Shown one piece after another: positions 44,615 through 52,693 of a DNA stretch of 64,000 nt (positions are counted from its first letter, which is position 1; each line of letters starts with the position of its first letter). The stretch lies in NCBI GenBank assembly GCA_044360075.1, contig JBIKLA010000018.1:1-64000 (forward strand), in the 5' to 3' direction. A program made the translations under genes and the position numbers. The stretch is from OMII01 sp947467385. Its GTDB lineage: Bacteria > Bdellovibrionota_C > UBA2361 > OMII01. Below the pieces are notes generated by a model. It had not been told where the DNA came from, did no database searches, and saw only the letters and a program-made list of their open reading frames with translations.

Positions 44615-44900
44615 GAATCTTCCCCACAGGAGTGCCCGGCAGGTGCCCGGTCCGGCGCAGGAGGTTGCGCCTCCGGTGTCGATTGAGGACCTTAACCTAA
44701 ACGCCACGATCCTCGCCGCGCAGAAACAGGTTTTTAAATCTGAGCAGGAGGCGCTCGATTTTTTCTACGCAAGGCTGCTCCAGGCGGCCGGGGGTAGCGC
44801 TGCTGAGCAGGCACAGATGATGGAATTCCTTGAGCTTTTGATTGAAACGGACCCCCTACTCAAGGAGGAGTTGCTGTCTGGGGTAACGATCAGAAAGTGA
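44583..44900 (+). CDS. T3SS-locus protein, 105 residues, unknown
   Basis: It begins inside the end of the TPR lipoprotein gene (32-base overlap) with a strong CCGGAGGAACG ribosome site. The N-terminus of about 35 residues is basic and disordered. The rest is helical and acidic (SEQEALDFFYARLLQAAGG, MMEFLELLIETDPLLKEELL). No signal peptide or membrane segment. The look is that of a small helical chaperone or gatekeeper-like partner. No family assigned. Confidence 0.65.
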   Translation: MTKKATKERSENLPHRSARQVPGPAQEVAPPVSIEDLNLNATILAAQKQVFKSEQEALDFFYARLLQAAGGSAAEQAQMMEFLELLIETDPLLKEELLSGVTIRK

Positions 44901-44933
44901 GTCGATCCAGAGCGCTGCATAATCCTAAGGTGC

Positions 44934-45653
44934 ATGCAGCAGGCACCGGGCCAGGAAGCCCAACGAAAAATCCTCATAGCTGACGATGACGCCGACTCGC
45001 GCGTAATCGTGGCCAGCGTTATCTCGCTCATGGGGTACACGCCCGTTGTGGTCGCCAATGGGCAAGAGGCTCTTGAGCAGAGCAAGCAGGAGGTGCCGCA
45101 CCTCGCCATTCTTGACTACATGATGCCTGACCTCACCGGGATCGAGGTGTGTCACCGCATTAAGCACAACGCCGCTGGAGAGTTTGTGCCGGTGCTCATG
45201 CTAACCGCGCGCGACACGGTGCGCGACAAGGTGGCGGCGTTTGAGGAGGGGGTGGATGACTACCTCACCAAGCCGTTCAACTACCAGGAGTTTCAGGCAC
45301 GCGTGAAGGCGCTGCTTCGGGTGCGCGACCTTACCTTCGACCTGCGCGACACCAACGAAGAGCTCAAGAAGATGCAGCAGAAGATCGTCGAGCAGGAGCG
45401 CCAGCTGGCAGTGGGCCAGCTAGCCGGCACGGCGGCGCACCAGCTGGGCCAGCCGCTTTCGGCCATCCTGCTCAACTGCTACCTCATCGAGCAGCTTCCC
45501 AAGAACGACCCGAAATTCATCGGCGCGCTGGCCGCCATCAAGAGCGACACCAAGCGCATGAGCGACCTCATTAACCAGCTTCGGTCCGTAAAGGCATCTG
45601 ATCGCGAAGGCTACTTCGGCGGCACTGAGATACTCAAGCTTAAGGACGACTAG
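44934..45653 (+). CDS. Receiver domain fused to a HisKA-type dimerisation helix, no ATPase domain
   Basis: A 239-residue protein. The receiver domain (1-125) has acidic pocket DDD (17-19), phosphoacceptor Asp61 (AILDYMMPD), Thr91 (LTA) and Lys113 (YLTKPF). A coiled coil (131-165) leads into a phosphoacceptor helix with His169 (TAAHQLGQPLSAILLN) and its partner helix (about 195-220), after which the protein stops. The ATP-binding HATPase domain is missing, so it cannot autophosphorylate. A phosphorelay role or a dimer decoy is likely. It lies 33 bases after the T3SS genes on the same strand. Confidence 0.88.
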   Translation: MQQAPGQEAQRKILIADDDADSRVIVASVISLMGYTPVVVANGQEALEQSKQEVPHLAILDYMMPDLTGIEVCHRIKHNAAGEFVPVLMLTARDTVRDKVAAFEEGVDDYLTKPFNYQEFQARVKALLRVRDLTFDLRDTNEELKKMQQKIVEQERQLAVGQLAGTAAHQLGQPLSAILLNCYLIEQLPKNDPKFIGALAAIKSDTKRMSDLINQLRSVKASDREGYFGGTEILKLKDD

Positions 45654-45656
45654 CGG

Positions 45657-46685
45657 CTAGGCCACTTCCCGGCGGCGAGGCAGCGAGCTCTCGATTGCCT
45701 GGTAGCCGCCCGTCATATCCCTGAGCTGTGCGCGTAGCGTCGACAGCAGGAACGCCCCCGGGATACCTATTACAATGTATTGGATAATGTGCTGCGTGAG
45801 GACCATGCACAGCGCAAGCTCTTTTGGCTCAACGCCAGCCGAGGTGAGCACCTTAATGGCCACGAGCTCAATAACTCCAAAGCCTCCGGGAGCAGCCGGG
45901 ATCAGGGAGCTGAAGTTGACCGCGACGAGGAACAGCACCGTTCCCGAGAGCGAGAGGGGCGAGTTGTACGCCGCTGCAACGCAGGCGAAGGCACCGAGCT
46001 CCACGAGCCAAATCGCCGTAGACCAGGCTGCGATTTTGAGGGCCCTCCTCGGAGAACAGAGGGGGCTTAAGCCGTGAATAAAGGTTTGCACGCGCGAGAA
46101 GGTGTAGGTCGATGCCTTGTGGTCGAGCCGCTCCGCTACCTTGTCGGTAAACGCAAAGATCTTTGCGCGCAGCGAGAGCACCGCGACAACCCCAACTGCG
46201 ACCGCCACGAAGAGGTACGCCACGTAGGTGAGATTCTGGGCGTACTCGGGATCGAGGTGCCCTTGGCCCAGCCACATGATGATGATTACGAACATAAGGC
46301 TTATCGCTAGGCCGTCCGCAAGACGCTCGCTCGCTATCGTCGCCAGCACCAGCGTGCGCGGCTTGCCGACGACCTTGGAGCCCAGGTGCGCCCTGACAAG
46401 CTCTCCGGCACGGGCGGGCAGGATGTTGTTCATGAAGAAGCCGAGCACGAGTACGCGGTACGACGAGCCAAAGGGCAGAGGACTGTCAGGAAAGAGGAGC
46501 GGCCATCGCGCGGCACGCAGAATGTACGACAGCACCGTCAGCAGAACTACGCCGAGCAGATACAGGACCTTAGCGCCGGTTGCGTACGTGCGGAGGATCT
46601 CAAAGCTTACCTCATGGAAGGCGAGGTACAGGGCCACGATCGTGATCAGCCAGGGAAGGACAAACTTAAAGATAATTCGCTTCAT
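45657..46685 (-). CDS. Lysylphosphatidylglycerol-synthase-TM / UPF0104-type membrane protein
   Basis: A 342-residue protein with about eight membrane segments. Family signatures are FFMNNILPARAGELVRAHL in the first half and VNFSSLIPAAPGGFGVIE in the second, as in the flippase-like domain of MprF and its stand-alone relatives, often linked to lipid or glycolipid movement. It has no synthetase domain, so it is not a full MprF. Its stop is 3 bases from that of the convergent receiver gene. Confidence 0.88.
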   Translation of the reverse strand: MKRIIFKFVLPWLITIVALYLAFHEVSFEILRTYATGAKVLYLLGVVLLTVLSYILRAARWPLLFPDSPLPFGSSYRVLVLGFFMNNILPARAGELVRAHLGSKVVGKPRTLVLATIASERLADGLAISLMFVIIIMWLGQGHLDPEYAQNLTYVAYLFVAVAVGVVAVLSLRAKIFAFTDKVAERLDHKASTYTFSRVQTFIHGLSPLCSPRRALKIAAWSTAIWLVELGAFACVAAAYNSPLSLSGTVLFLVAVNFSSLIPAAPGGFGVIELVAIKVLTSAGVEPKELALCMVLTQHIIQYIVIGIPGAFLLSTLRAQLRDMTGGYQAIESSLPRRREVA

Positions 46686-46895
46686 GACTCCTAAGCGCGA
46701 TCCTTGCCGAAGGCTGAGAAAACGCTCCTGCCCCCAATCGACCCCTTTTTTCGGGAAGTTTGAACACGTATCCTGGCAGAAGATAGGAGCAGGTTAGCAA
46801 GGATGGGGAGAAACGCCAAGCGGCGCCTTTTCTCTATACTTCTGGCCGGATCTCGCCCCTGCGCGCCAAGAAACCCCCTCATCCGGAGAGTAACG

Positions 46896-47861
46896 ATGCC
46901 CGCCAAGCCCTCTTACCAATTTGACTGGATACGGACGGCCGATGAGTTGGCCCAAGCAGCGGCTACCCTTGAGCGCGAGCCCTTCCTTTCGATCGACACC
47001 GAGACGAGCGGATGGCAGACCGGCAATGAGCAGCTGTGCCTGATTCAGATCGGCATCCCCTCAACCAAGCGAGTGCTGCTCGTGGATGTCTTGGCAACCG
47101 GAGCGCCGACCGCGCTGGGTCCGCTCCTGGTGGCCCCGAATCCGCTAATTGTGGCGCACAACGCCTCGTTCGAGGAGCGGCAGTTCGCCCGCTACGATCT
47201 GAAGGTAAAGGGCGTGCGGGACACACTCGCCATGTCCCGCGAGCTCCGGCCGGACCTTCCAAACCACACCCTGCGCACCTGCTGCCGACTGCTGCTCGGC
47301 GTCGAGATGAGCAAGGAGGAGCAGACGAGCGACTGGTCTATTCGACCTCTCAGTGACCGGCAGATTGATTATGCGCGCCTTGATGCCGAGGTCGCGCTGA
47401 CGCTCTACGACTACCTTAATGGCCTCGAGGAGCGAGCCAAAAGGGATCTCGACCTCGACATACCCAAGCTTGTTGAGGAGTACTCGTCGGTTGTGAAGGG
47501 CCGCTTCGATCTCGCGGCATCGATCGCCCACGAATATGCGTATCTCCAGGCACGCGAGAATAAGCTGCGGGAGGCGATTCGCCAGAAGCTTATCGACGGG
47601 TCGCCTGCCTACGACGGGCCGTTCGGCAAGGCGTCGATCTCGAAGGTAAAACGCACCGAGGTCAATCCGCAGCGAGTGCGCGAGGTGTTCCCGGAATTCG
47701 CCCAGGAGGTTATTCAGGAGCACGTCGACAGGAAGCGTTTTGATGCCGTCGCGAAGGAGCGTGGGCTTCCCAAGAACTCGATTGAGGTGGTGCTCGACAC
47801 GGTGGGATACAACGACCGACTCTCCCTGGCGCTTAAGGACGAGTCTGGCGTACTTGAGTAG
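46896..47861 (+). CDS. RNase D-like 3'-5' exonuclease (DEDDy)
   Basis: A 321-residue protein. The exonuclease domain covers about residues 10-185, with motif I SIDTETSG, motif II IVAHNASFEERQF and motif III IDYARLDAEVAL (Tyr-x3-Asp, hence DEDDy). The remaining 130 residues are helical, different from the HRDC domains of E. coli RNase D, and contain a repeated EVV/EV region near the end. It likely trims tRNA or other RNA 3' ends. The ATG at 46896 is chosen for its GGAGAG site; a longer frame starts at 46803. Confidence 0.88.
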   Translation: MPAKPSYQFDWIRTADELAQAAATLEREPFLSIDTETSGWQTGNEQLCLIQIGIPSTKRVLLVDVLATGAPTALGPLLVAPNPLIVAHNASFEERQFARYDLKVKGVRDTLAMSRELRPDLPNHTLRTCCRLLLGVEMSKEEQTSDWSIRPLSDRQIDYARLDAEVALTLYDYLNGLEERAKRDLDLDIPKLVEEYSSVVKGRFDLAASIAHEYAYLQARENKLREAIRQKLIDGSPAYDGPFGKASISKVKRTEVNPQRVREVFPEFAQEVIQEHVDRKRFDAVAKERGLPKNSIEVVLDTVGYNDRLSLALKDESGVLE

Positions 47862-47869
47862 CGTAGTGG

Positions 47870-48823
47870 CTACGAGGGGGATTCTCCGGCACGCTGGAGG
47901 AGCGCCCAGTAATAGCGAAACGAGGCCCTGTCGTGCAGCCGGCCGTTCAACTGAATTGGCCCCCACTGCGCTGAGACAGCAGCGGCGATAATCTCCTTGG
48001 CCTCGTCGATCTCCTCGCGCGAGGGGGTCATGCCCTTGATAATCGGGTCTATCTGCTCTGGATGTATGCTCCACATGCGCAGGTAGCCGAACTCGTGGCG
48101 GGCCCGATATGCGTCGGCGTACGCCGTCTCAGGATCCTTCACGTCGACCGTTACGTTGTGGTTGGCGATCTTCCCGGCGCCGAGCGCTGCCAGGGCGATG
48201 CGCGACTTGGCCAGCGCCACCAGCTTGTGGTCAAACTGGCCGGGGCTGCGCATGCAGTCGGCTGGGATGGCGCCTCCGAGGTGCGAGATAAAGTCCATCA
48301 GGCCAAAATCGAGGCTCTCCACCTGCGGCAGCCGCGATAGCTCATCGAGTGACTCAAGGGCTTCGGGAGTCTCTACCAAGAGGTGCAGCGGGATGCGGCG
48401 AGAGATGCCCGCACGGCGCAGGTGGTGCTCGATGAGGCCCGAGATCCAAAGCACTTCGCGGGCCGACCTAACCTTGGGCACGGTGATATAGGACACGTGT
48501 GCCCCCGCCCGCCCAAGGATCGCCTCAAGGTCTCGCCCGATCTCCGCCGACTGCGGCGCATGCACCCGCACTCCGACCTGCTTGAATGAGTTCTCGTGAG
48601 AGAGGAGCATCGCAGCGAAAAAATCGCGCAGCGGCTCCTCTTGGCCTATCGGCGCGCCGTCCTCCAGGTCGAGGGTGATGTCCATGAGAGAGCGGCCATG
48701 AGGGCCGACGTACCGGCCCTGCAGTGCAAGCGCCTTGCGCACAAACTTCTCGTTCCCTGCAATGTGCTCGCATGGGGCGATGTCAGGAAGGGTATGGCTC
48801 ATCTCAAGAGGCGCGGCGTTCAT
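47870..48823 (-). CDS. CitE-like (HpcH/HpaI superfamily) carbon-carbon lyase
   Basis: About 317 residues with the CitE-type TIM barrel. It shows DITLDLEDGAP (the DLEDG metal-binding start), VRVHAPQS, ITVPKVRSAREV, LHLLVETPEAL, SLDFGLMDFISHLGG and MWSIHPEQI. Members cleave or condense acyl-CoA thioesters such as citramalyl-CoA, malyl-CoA or citryl groups. No citC/D/F neighbours exist, so it is not part of a citrate lyase complex; a malyl-CoA-type or beta-methylmalyl-type lyase is more likely. The frame is open 105 codons further, but the ATG at 48823 (AGGGGG directly upstream) fits the family. Confidence 0.87.
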   Translation of the reverse strand: MNAAPLEMSHTLPDIAPCEHIAGNEKFVRKALALQGRYVGPHGRSLMDITLDLEDGAPIGQEEPLRDFFAAMLLSHENSFKQVGVRVHAPQSAEIGRDLEAILGRAGAHVSYITVPKVRSAREVLWISGLIEHHLRRAGISRRIPLHLLVETPEALESLDELSRLPQVESLDFGLMDFISHLGGAIPADCMRSPGQFDHKLVALAKSRIALAALGAGKIANHNVTVDVKDPETAYADAYRARHEFGYLRMWSIHPEQIDPIIKGMTPSREEIDEAKEIIAAAVSAQWGPIQLNGRLHDRASFRYYWALLQRAGESPS

Positions 48824-48884
48824 CCCCCTGACATAGGGGAAAGTGGCAAAAAAAGGAAGCGCCTTTGTTGGCGCAGTGGGGAGC

Positions 48885-49655
48885 CTACTTCTTTTCGCTC
48901 CGGTTGATATCTTCCATGCGGGCCATGGCGGCCTCAACCGATATCCCGTATGGGCCCTCCATCTGGCGAATAATGTCCTCGGCCGCCGGATTGCGAATGC
49001 CATTAAGCATGTCGATATGGTGAATTGCGTCTCGGGCCTGGGCCAGCTTTCGATGGCGCTCGTCCTCCTGTTTCTGGGCATCTTCCCGCGCTTCCTGGCG
49101 ATCCCTTCGCACCTCTGCGGCGAGCCGCTCAAGCGCAAGCGCCAGGACCGCGCTTCCCTCGTCCTTTGGCGACGACAGCTCTGCCACCCCTATGGGCTTA
49201 AGAACCGAAGCGGAACCCGTAAAATCGTGGACGAGCCCATGAGCCATTGTGGTCGGCGATTCCGGGCGCTCAATGTAAATGACAGAGGTCGTTGTTCCAA
49301 GCGTCTTGCGGAGCGCTGAGAGCATGTAGACCGTTACCTCAAGCGGGTAGAGAAGTATCTCCGCCATTAAGGGGCGCTTCTCGGCTTTTTCGGGTTCCTC
49401 GGGTGTGGATGTTGGCAGCTCCTGCTTGAGCGCGCCCGATATAGATTCGCTAGAGGCAAACAGATCGCGGCATGAGAGCCGGCGCATGACGACAGATGGT
49501 CCGCGGGCGATCGTGGAGAGGATTTTCTGAAGGCCGGACCGCGGTTCGGTCTCGCTCATGGCGCCGTGAAGCTGCGCCTGTGTTGCCGGCTCCGTGTTTG
49601 TCATAGCGTCGAGTGTTCGCGGAACGCGTGCCTCGTGCTTTGATGTAAGGCTCAT
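48885..49655 (-). CDS. Unknown protein with disordered N-terminus and coiled-coil C-terminus
   Basis: A 256-residue soluble protein, start at 49655 supported by GGGGAG. Residues 1-50 are rich in Thr, Glu, Ala and Gln and look disordered. The middle has a small hydrophobic patch (LLYPLEVTVYMLSAL). Residues 170-225 form a highly charged coiled coil (ALERLAAEVRRDRQEARED). The C-terminus contains ISVEAAMARMEDINRSEKK. No family recognised. Lack of a secretion signal and presence of a disordered start are compatible with, but not proof of, a T3SS substrate. Confidence 0.65.
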   Translation of the reverse strand: MSLTSKHEARVPRTLDAMTNTEPATQAQLHGAMSETEPRSGLQKILSTIARGPSVVMRRLSCRDLFASSESISGALKQELPTSTPEEPEKAEKRPLMAEILLYPLEVTVYMLSALRKTLGTTTSVIYIERPESPTTMAHGLVHDFTGSASVLKPIGVAELSSPKDEGSAVLALALERLAAEVRRDRQEAREDAQKQEDERHRKLAQARDAIHHIDMLNGIRNPAAEDIIRQMEGPYGISVEAAMARMEDINRSEKK

Positions 49656-49777
49656 ATTCGGACTCCCCACCGATGGGTATGGCGCTCCGATTATGAGGTG
49701 TGACATACCTAGCGCTGTCGGTTTGCGTCCTTATAGGAACGCAGCTGTGTGAAACGTCATTAAAAAAGGAACCAGTC

Positions 49778-50458
49778 ATGCCATCGATACGTGCAGGCCA
49801 AAAGGCGCCAAACTTTAAGCTTAACGACAAGGACGGTGGGGTTCACCAGCTCCAATCACCAGGGGCCGACTTCACCGTTCTCTACTTCTATCCCAAGGAC
49901 AGCACCCCAGGTTGCACCCTAGAGGCCCAGGAGTTTACGGCAACCCTGAAGGATTTTAAGGCCAGGGGAGCACGGGTGATCGGGATTTCCGGCGGCGATG
50001 GCTCGTCGAAGGCCAAGTTCTGCTCAAAGTACAAGCTCAACGTACCGCTGGTGTCGGACACTGACTTTAAGGTGGCAAAATCCTTCGGAGCGTACGGGGA
50101 CAAGAAGTTCATGGGCCGCAGCTTCAAGGGTATCTTTCGCAAGACGTTCATTCTCGACAGCAAGGGAACGGTCGTAAAGGTGTTTGAGTCGGTTAAGCCC
50201 GAAGGGCACGCCACCGAGGTTCTGAAGGCCATCGACGCCATGACGCGCACCGGAGGCACGACAAAGAAGGCTGTGGCCAAGAAGGCTGCAACGAAGAAGA
50301 CTCCTGTGAAGAAGGCCCCTGTGAAGAAGGCGCCTGTGAAGAAGGCAACGGTGAAGAAGGCAACTGCCAAGCGCACGCCGGCACAAACGAAGGCCGCACC
50401 GAGCAGTCGCAAAGCCACTGCTCGAGCCGCAAAGACGAGCTCACGCAAGAAGAAGTAG
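49778..50458 (+). CDS. bcp: Peroxiredoxin (Bcp/PrxQ type) with Lys/Ala/Pro-rich histone-H1-like tail
   Basis: A 226-residue thiol peroxidase. Residues 1-154 form the AhpC-TSA fold, with peroxidatic Cys46 in PKDSTPGCTLEAQEF. The usual resolving Cys five residues later is Gln51; Cys82 (KAKFCSKYKL) is the likely resolving residue, as in the alpha-3 subtype. From about residue 155 the protein is a 72-residue Lys/Ala/Pro tail with KKAPVKKAPVKKATVKK units, like bacterial histone-H1 tails. The ATG at 49778 follows AAAAAAGGA; the frame extends 26 codons upstream. See finding. Confidence 0.93.
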   Translation: MPSIRAGQKAPNFKLNDKDGGVHQLQSPGADFTVLYFYPKDSTPGCTLEAQEFTATLKDFKARGARVIGISGGDGSSKAKFCSKYKLNVPLVSDTDFKVAKSFGAYGDKKFMGRSFKGIFRKTFILDSKGTVVKVFESVKPEGHATEVLKAIDAMTRTGGTTKKAVAKKAATKKTPVKKAPVKKAPVKKATVKKATAKRTPAQTKAAPSSRKATARAAKTSSRKKK

Positions 50459-50493
50459 CGCGCAATAACGTGGGGCGGGAGGGATCGGGAGCG

Positions 50494-51189
50494 CTAGCCG
50501 TTGTCGATCTCAACCGCCCACGTTGTCATGTCGTGGACGATGCACTCCGCGGCGGTGTTGCGGATCTCAGTCATGTTAATGATGTCCGGGCGGCGGTCCG
50601 TGAGCCCGAGAGTTGAGCTTACCTCGATCATGTCGGGGCGGTTCGTGGTGACGGTGGACGTCCCGTACCACAGGGTGGCACCGGTTCGTACGTCGATAAG
50701 CTTGCTGTGAATCTCCCACTTGTCGAGGCGCGAAGGCCAGTCGACATAGCCGATAACGATAAAATCGAGCCCGGCCGCCTTGGCAAAATCAAGCGAGCCA
50801 TAGTTGCCCGAAAAGAACTCCTGCTTCCTTCCCGGCCAGTCCTCCTGGGCCAGCATCTGAACGATCGGGAAGATCTCCGTTTTTAGGAGCTGCTGCTGCA
50901 CTCCAAAGGCAAGTTGTGACCCAAAGCCCCTGAATCCGTCGTAGCGATCGGTAAGATTTGCCTGCGTGATGAAAGGAATTACCCCCACCCGCGCCTGCTG
51001 CCCATGCTTAAAGTGCTGATACACATACGATTCGAGATCGGTCTGCACCCAAGCATGAGTATTGCACCACTCGCCAGCGTGGGTCCCCAAGAACGAGCAG
51101 CTCGATAAGAGGGTCATCAGCGTCAAAACGATGACACGTTTAGGGGAGCAGGAACGGACAGAGAAGTTCCGGGCAAATCGTATCTGCAT
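50494..51189 (-). CDS. Envelope lipoprotein, CsgG/FlgO-like flavour, unknown
   Basis: A 231-residue lipoprotein with lipobox LSSC (Cys31). The mature part begins with a cluster including GEWCNTHAWVQTDLESYVY, followed by an alpha/beta domain with VGVIPFITQANLT, a core GLDFIVIGYVDWPSR and IDVRTGATLWYGTST. This alternation (conserved PF, FIVIGYV, later variable helix) resembles CsgG/FlgO-type domains. Its start is 9 bases from that of the divergent FlgO-like gene, and the pair probably functions together. The frame is open 133 codons further upstream, but the lipobox fixes this start. Confidence 0.75.
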   Translation of the reverse strand: MQIRFARNFSVRSCSPKRVIVLTLMTLLSSCSFLGTHAGEWCNTHAWVQTDLESYVYQHFKHGQQARVGVIPFITQANLTDRYDGFRGFGSQLAFGVQQQLLKTEIFPIVQMLAQEDWPGRKQEFFSGNYGSLDFAKAAGLDFIVIGYVDWPSRLDKWEIHSKLIDVRTGATLWYGTSTVTTNRPDMIEVSSTLGLTDRRPDIINMTEIRNTAAECIVHDMTTWAVEIDNG

Positions 51190-51198
51190 GAGGTTATT

Positions 51199-52125
51199 AT
51201 GGTTACTCCGAAGCTTATGGACACTCAAAACACTACAACCGGCCGAGTCTGTAAGACAATCCAAAGTTTGTGCCAGGTCACGGCGCTTCTTGGCGGGCTC
51301 TGCCTGATAGCTCTTGCGGGGTGCAGCTCGCGCTATAGCGATGTTCCGGCTTTCTGGCCCATCCCCACGGAAGACTACACAAATTACGGGCCTGGACGCT
51401 TCAAGACATCCCTCCTGGCGCAACAGATCGACGAATATTACCGGGGCGCGGCGCCCGGTCCGATTGGGGTTACGACGTTCGTCAACATCGACGACCTCTA
51501 TTCTTCGTCGACCTTCGGCCGCATGGTGGGCGAGCAGCTCATCAGCGAGCTTGCGATGAAGGGATTTGACGTCATCGAGCTGCGCCACTCAGATGCGCTG
51601 CAGTTCCTCGATTCGTCGGGCGAGTTCGCCCTGTCGCGAGACGTCCGGGCGGTCCGCCCGCAGCGCACCCTTGCGGCTGTCGTTGTTGGCACGTATGTCG
51701 TTTCGCCTGAGCGGGTGTACCTCAACGCGCGGCTCATTCAGCCATCAACGTCACTCGTCCTCTCGGCCGGATCCGTCGAGATGTCCAAGACCACAGAGCT
51801 CGCCAAGCTTTTGCGGACCGGGTCGACCGTTGGATCGCTTGAGCGCATCCCGGTCAAGCCGGTGGGATACGCATCGCAGTACCCAAACTCCGTCGACTCG
51901 ATGAGGCAGCAGTGGATACAGGAGGAGTCGGGGTGGAGCGTTCCGCAGCCGGCTGCTCCTTCGCTTCCTGAGTCTCGGCTCAACGTGGCGCCGAAGGTAG
52001 AGTCGTTTCCAAGTGAGACTCCGCAGTCAGCCGCCCAAGCCCCGGCCTCGGCGGCGAGCGCTGATGCTTCCCCGGCCGCGGCCGCAGCGGCCCCGAAGGT
52101 TCTCGGCGATATCGGACCGCAATAA
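51199..52125 (+). CDS. FlgO-domain outer-membrane lipoprotein
   Basis: A 308-residue lipoprotein: lipobox LAGC (Cys42) after the signal peptide. Residues about 85-205 match the FlgO domain (VTTFVNIDDLYSSSTFGRMVGEQL, LAMKGFDVIELRH, AAVVVGTYVVSPERVYLNARLI). FlgO is an outer-membrane protein needed for sheathed-flagellum or envelope stability in vibrios. No flagellar gene is in the window, and relatives occur elsewhere. The C-terminal 100 residues are Ala/Pro/Ser-rich and disordered. The start could also be the in-frame ATG at 51217. Confidence 0.85.
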   Translation: MVTPKLMDTQNTTTGRVCKTIQSLCQVTALLGGLCLIALAGCSSRYSDVPAFWPIPTEDYTNYGPGRFKTSLLAQQIDEYYRGAAPGPIGVTTFVNIDDLYSSSTFGRMVGEQLISELAMKGFDVIELRHSDALQFLDSSGEFALSRDVRAVRPQRTLAAVVVGTYVVSPERVYLNARLIQPSTSLVLSAGSVEMSKTTELAKLLRTGSTVGSLERIPVKPVGYASQYPNSVDSMRQQWIQEESGWSVPQPAAPSLPESRLNVAPKVESFPSETPQSAAQAPASAASADASPAAAAAAPKVLGDIGPQ

Positions 52126-52129
52126 TCGG

Positions 52130-52477
52130 TTACTTTTGGTTCTCTGGCGCGGGCTGGCTGAATCCGCCCGCAATCCTGCCTTCCACCACCTTGAACGGCT
52201 CCTGCTTTGGGCGGACGTTGAACTTCTTGCCCTTCCCAAGCCTGAGTTCCTCCAGGCGCCTCCTTTCCTTCAGGCACGCCTGGTCGATCAGCGCGTCTCC
52301 GGTGTTGCAGTAATCCTCAACCGTGAAGAAGTAGATCGGTATGCCGATCGCGACGATGAGGCCGGCGACGAGAGCCGACAGCAGGAAGGTCCGCCGCTGA
52401 AGCATAGGAATCGCTTCTTGACGCATCGGCACGACGGTTGCCGACGGCGACCCTTTTTGAGTATTTGAAGCTCCCAT
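52130..52477 (-). CDS. Small single-pass membrane protein, unknown
   Basis: A 115-residue protein with one membrane helix (about residues 28-52, LLSALVAGLIVAIGIPIYFF). The following domain is short and basic with two cysteines (DYCNTGDALIDQACLKERR). The ATG at 52477 is preceded by GGGAGGGCGCTA, a strong site, and is preferred over the upstream GTG at 52507. The stop is 5 bases from that of the convergent FlgO-like gene. No family recognised. Confidence 0.7.
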   Translation of the reverse strand: MGASNTQKGSPSATVVPMRQEAIPMLQRRTFLLSALVAGLIVAIGIPIYFFTVEDYCNTGDALIDQACLKERRRLEELRLGKGKKFNVRPKQEPFKVVEGRIAGGFSQPAPENQK

Positions 52478-52693
52478 TAGCGCCCTCCCAAAGGATCTCT
52501 TCGTCACAAAAGGATATTCCCTTGAGCCCGGCCTTTGGCATCAAACTTCCTGGTGTAAAACACGGGTTTTTCTGCTACCTTGCCCGGGCAGTTGTCAGGG
52601 CCCCTCATAGTAGGGTAATCACCTGACTCGGCTGAACTTTTGGGGGTTCGCCGAAGCAGCACACTGTAGCCAGTTTTTTAGCGAGCACGAGCC

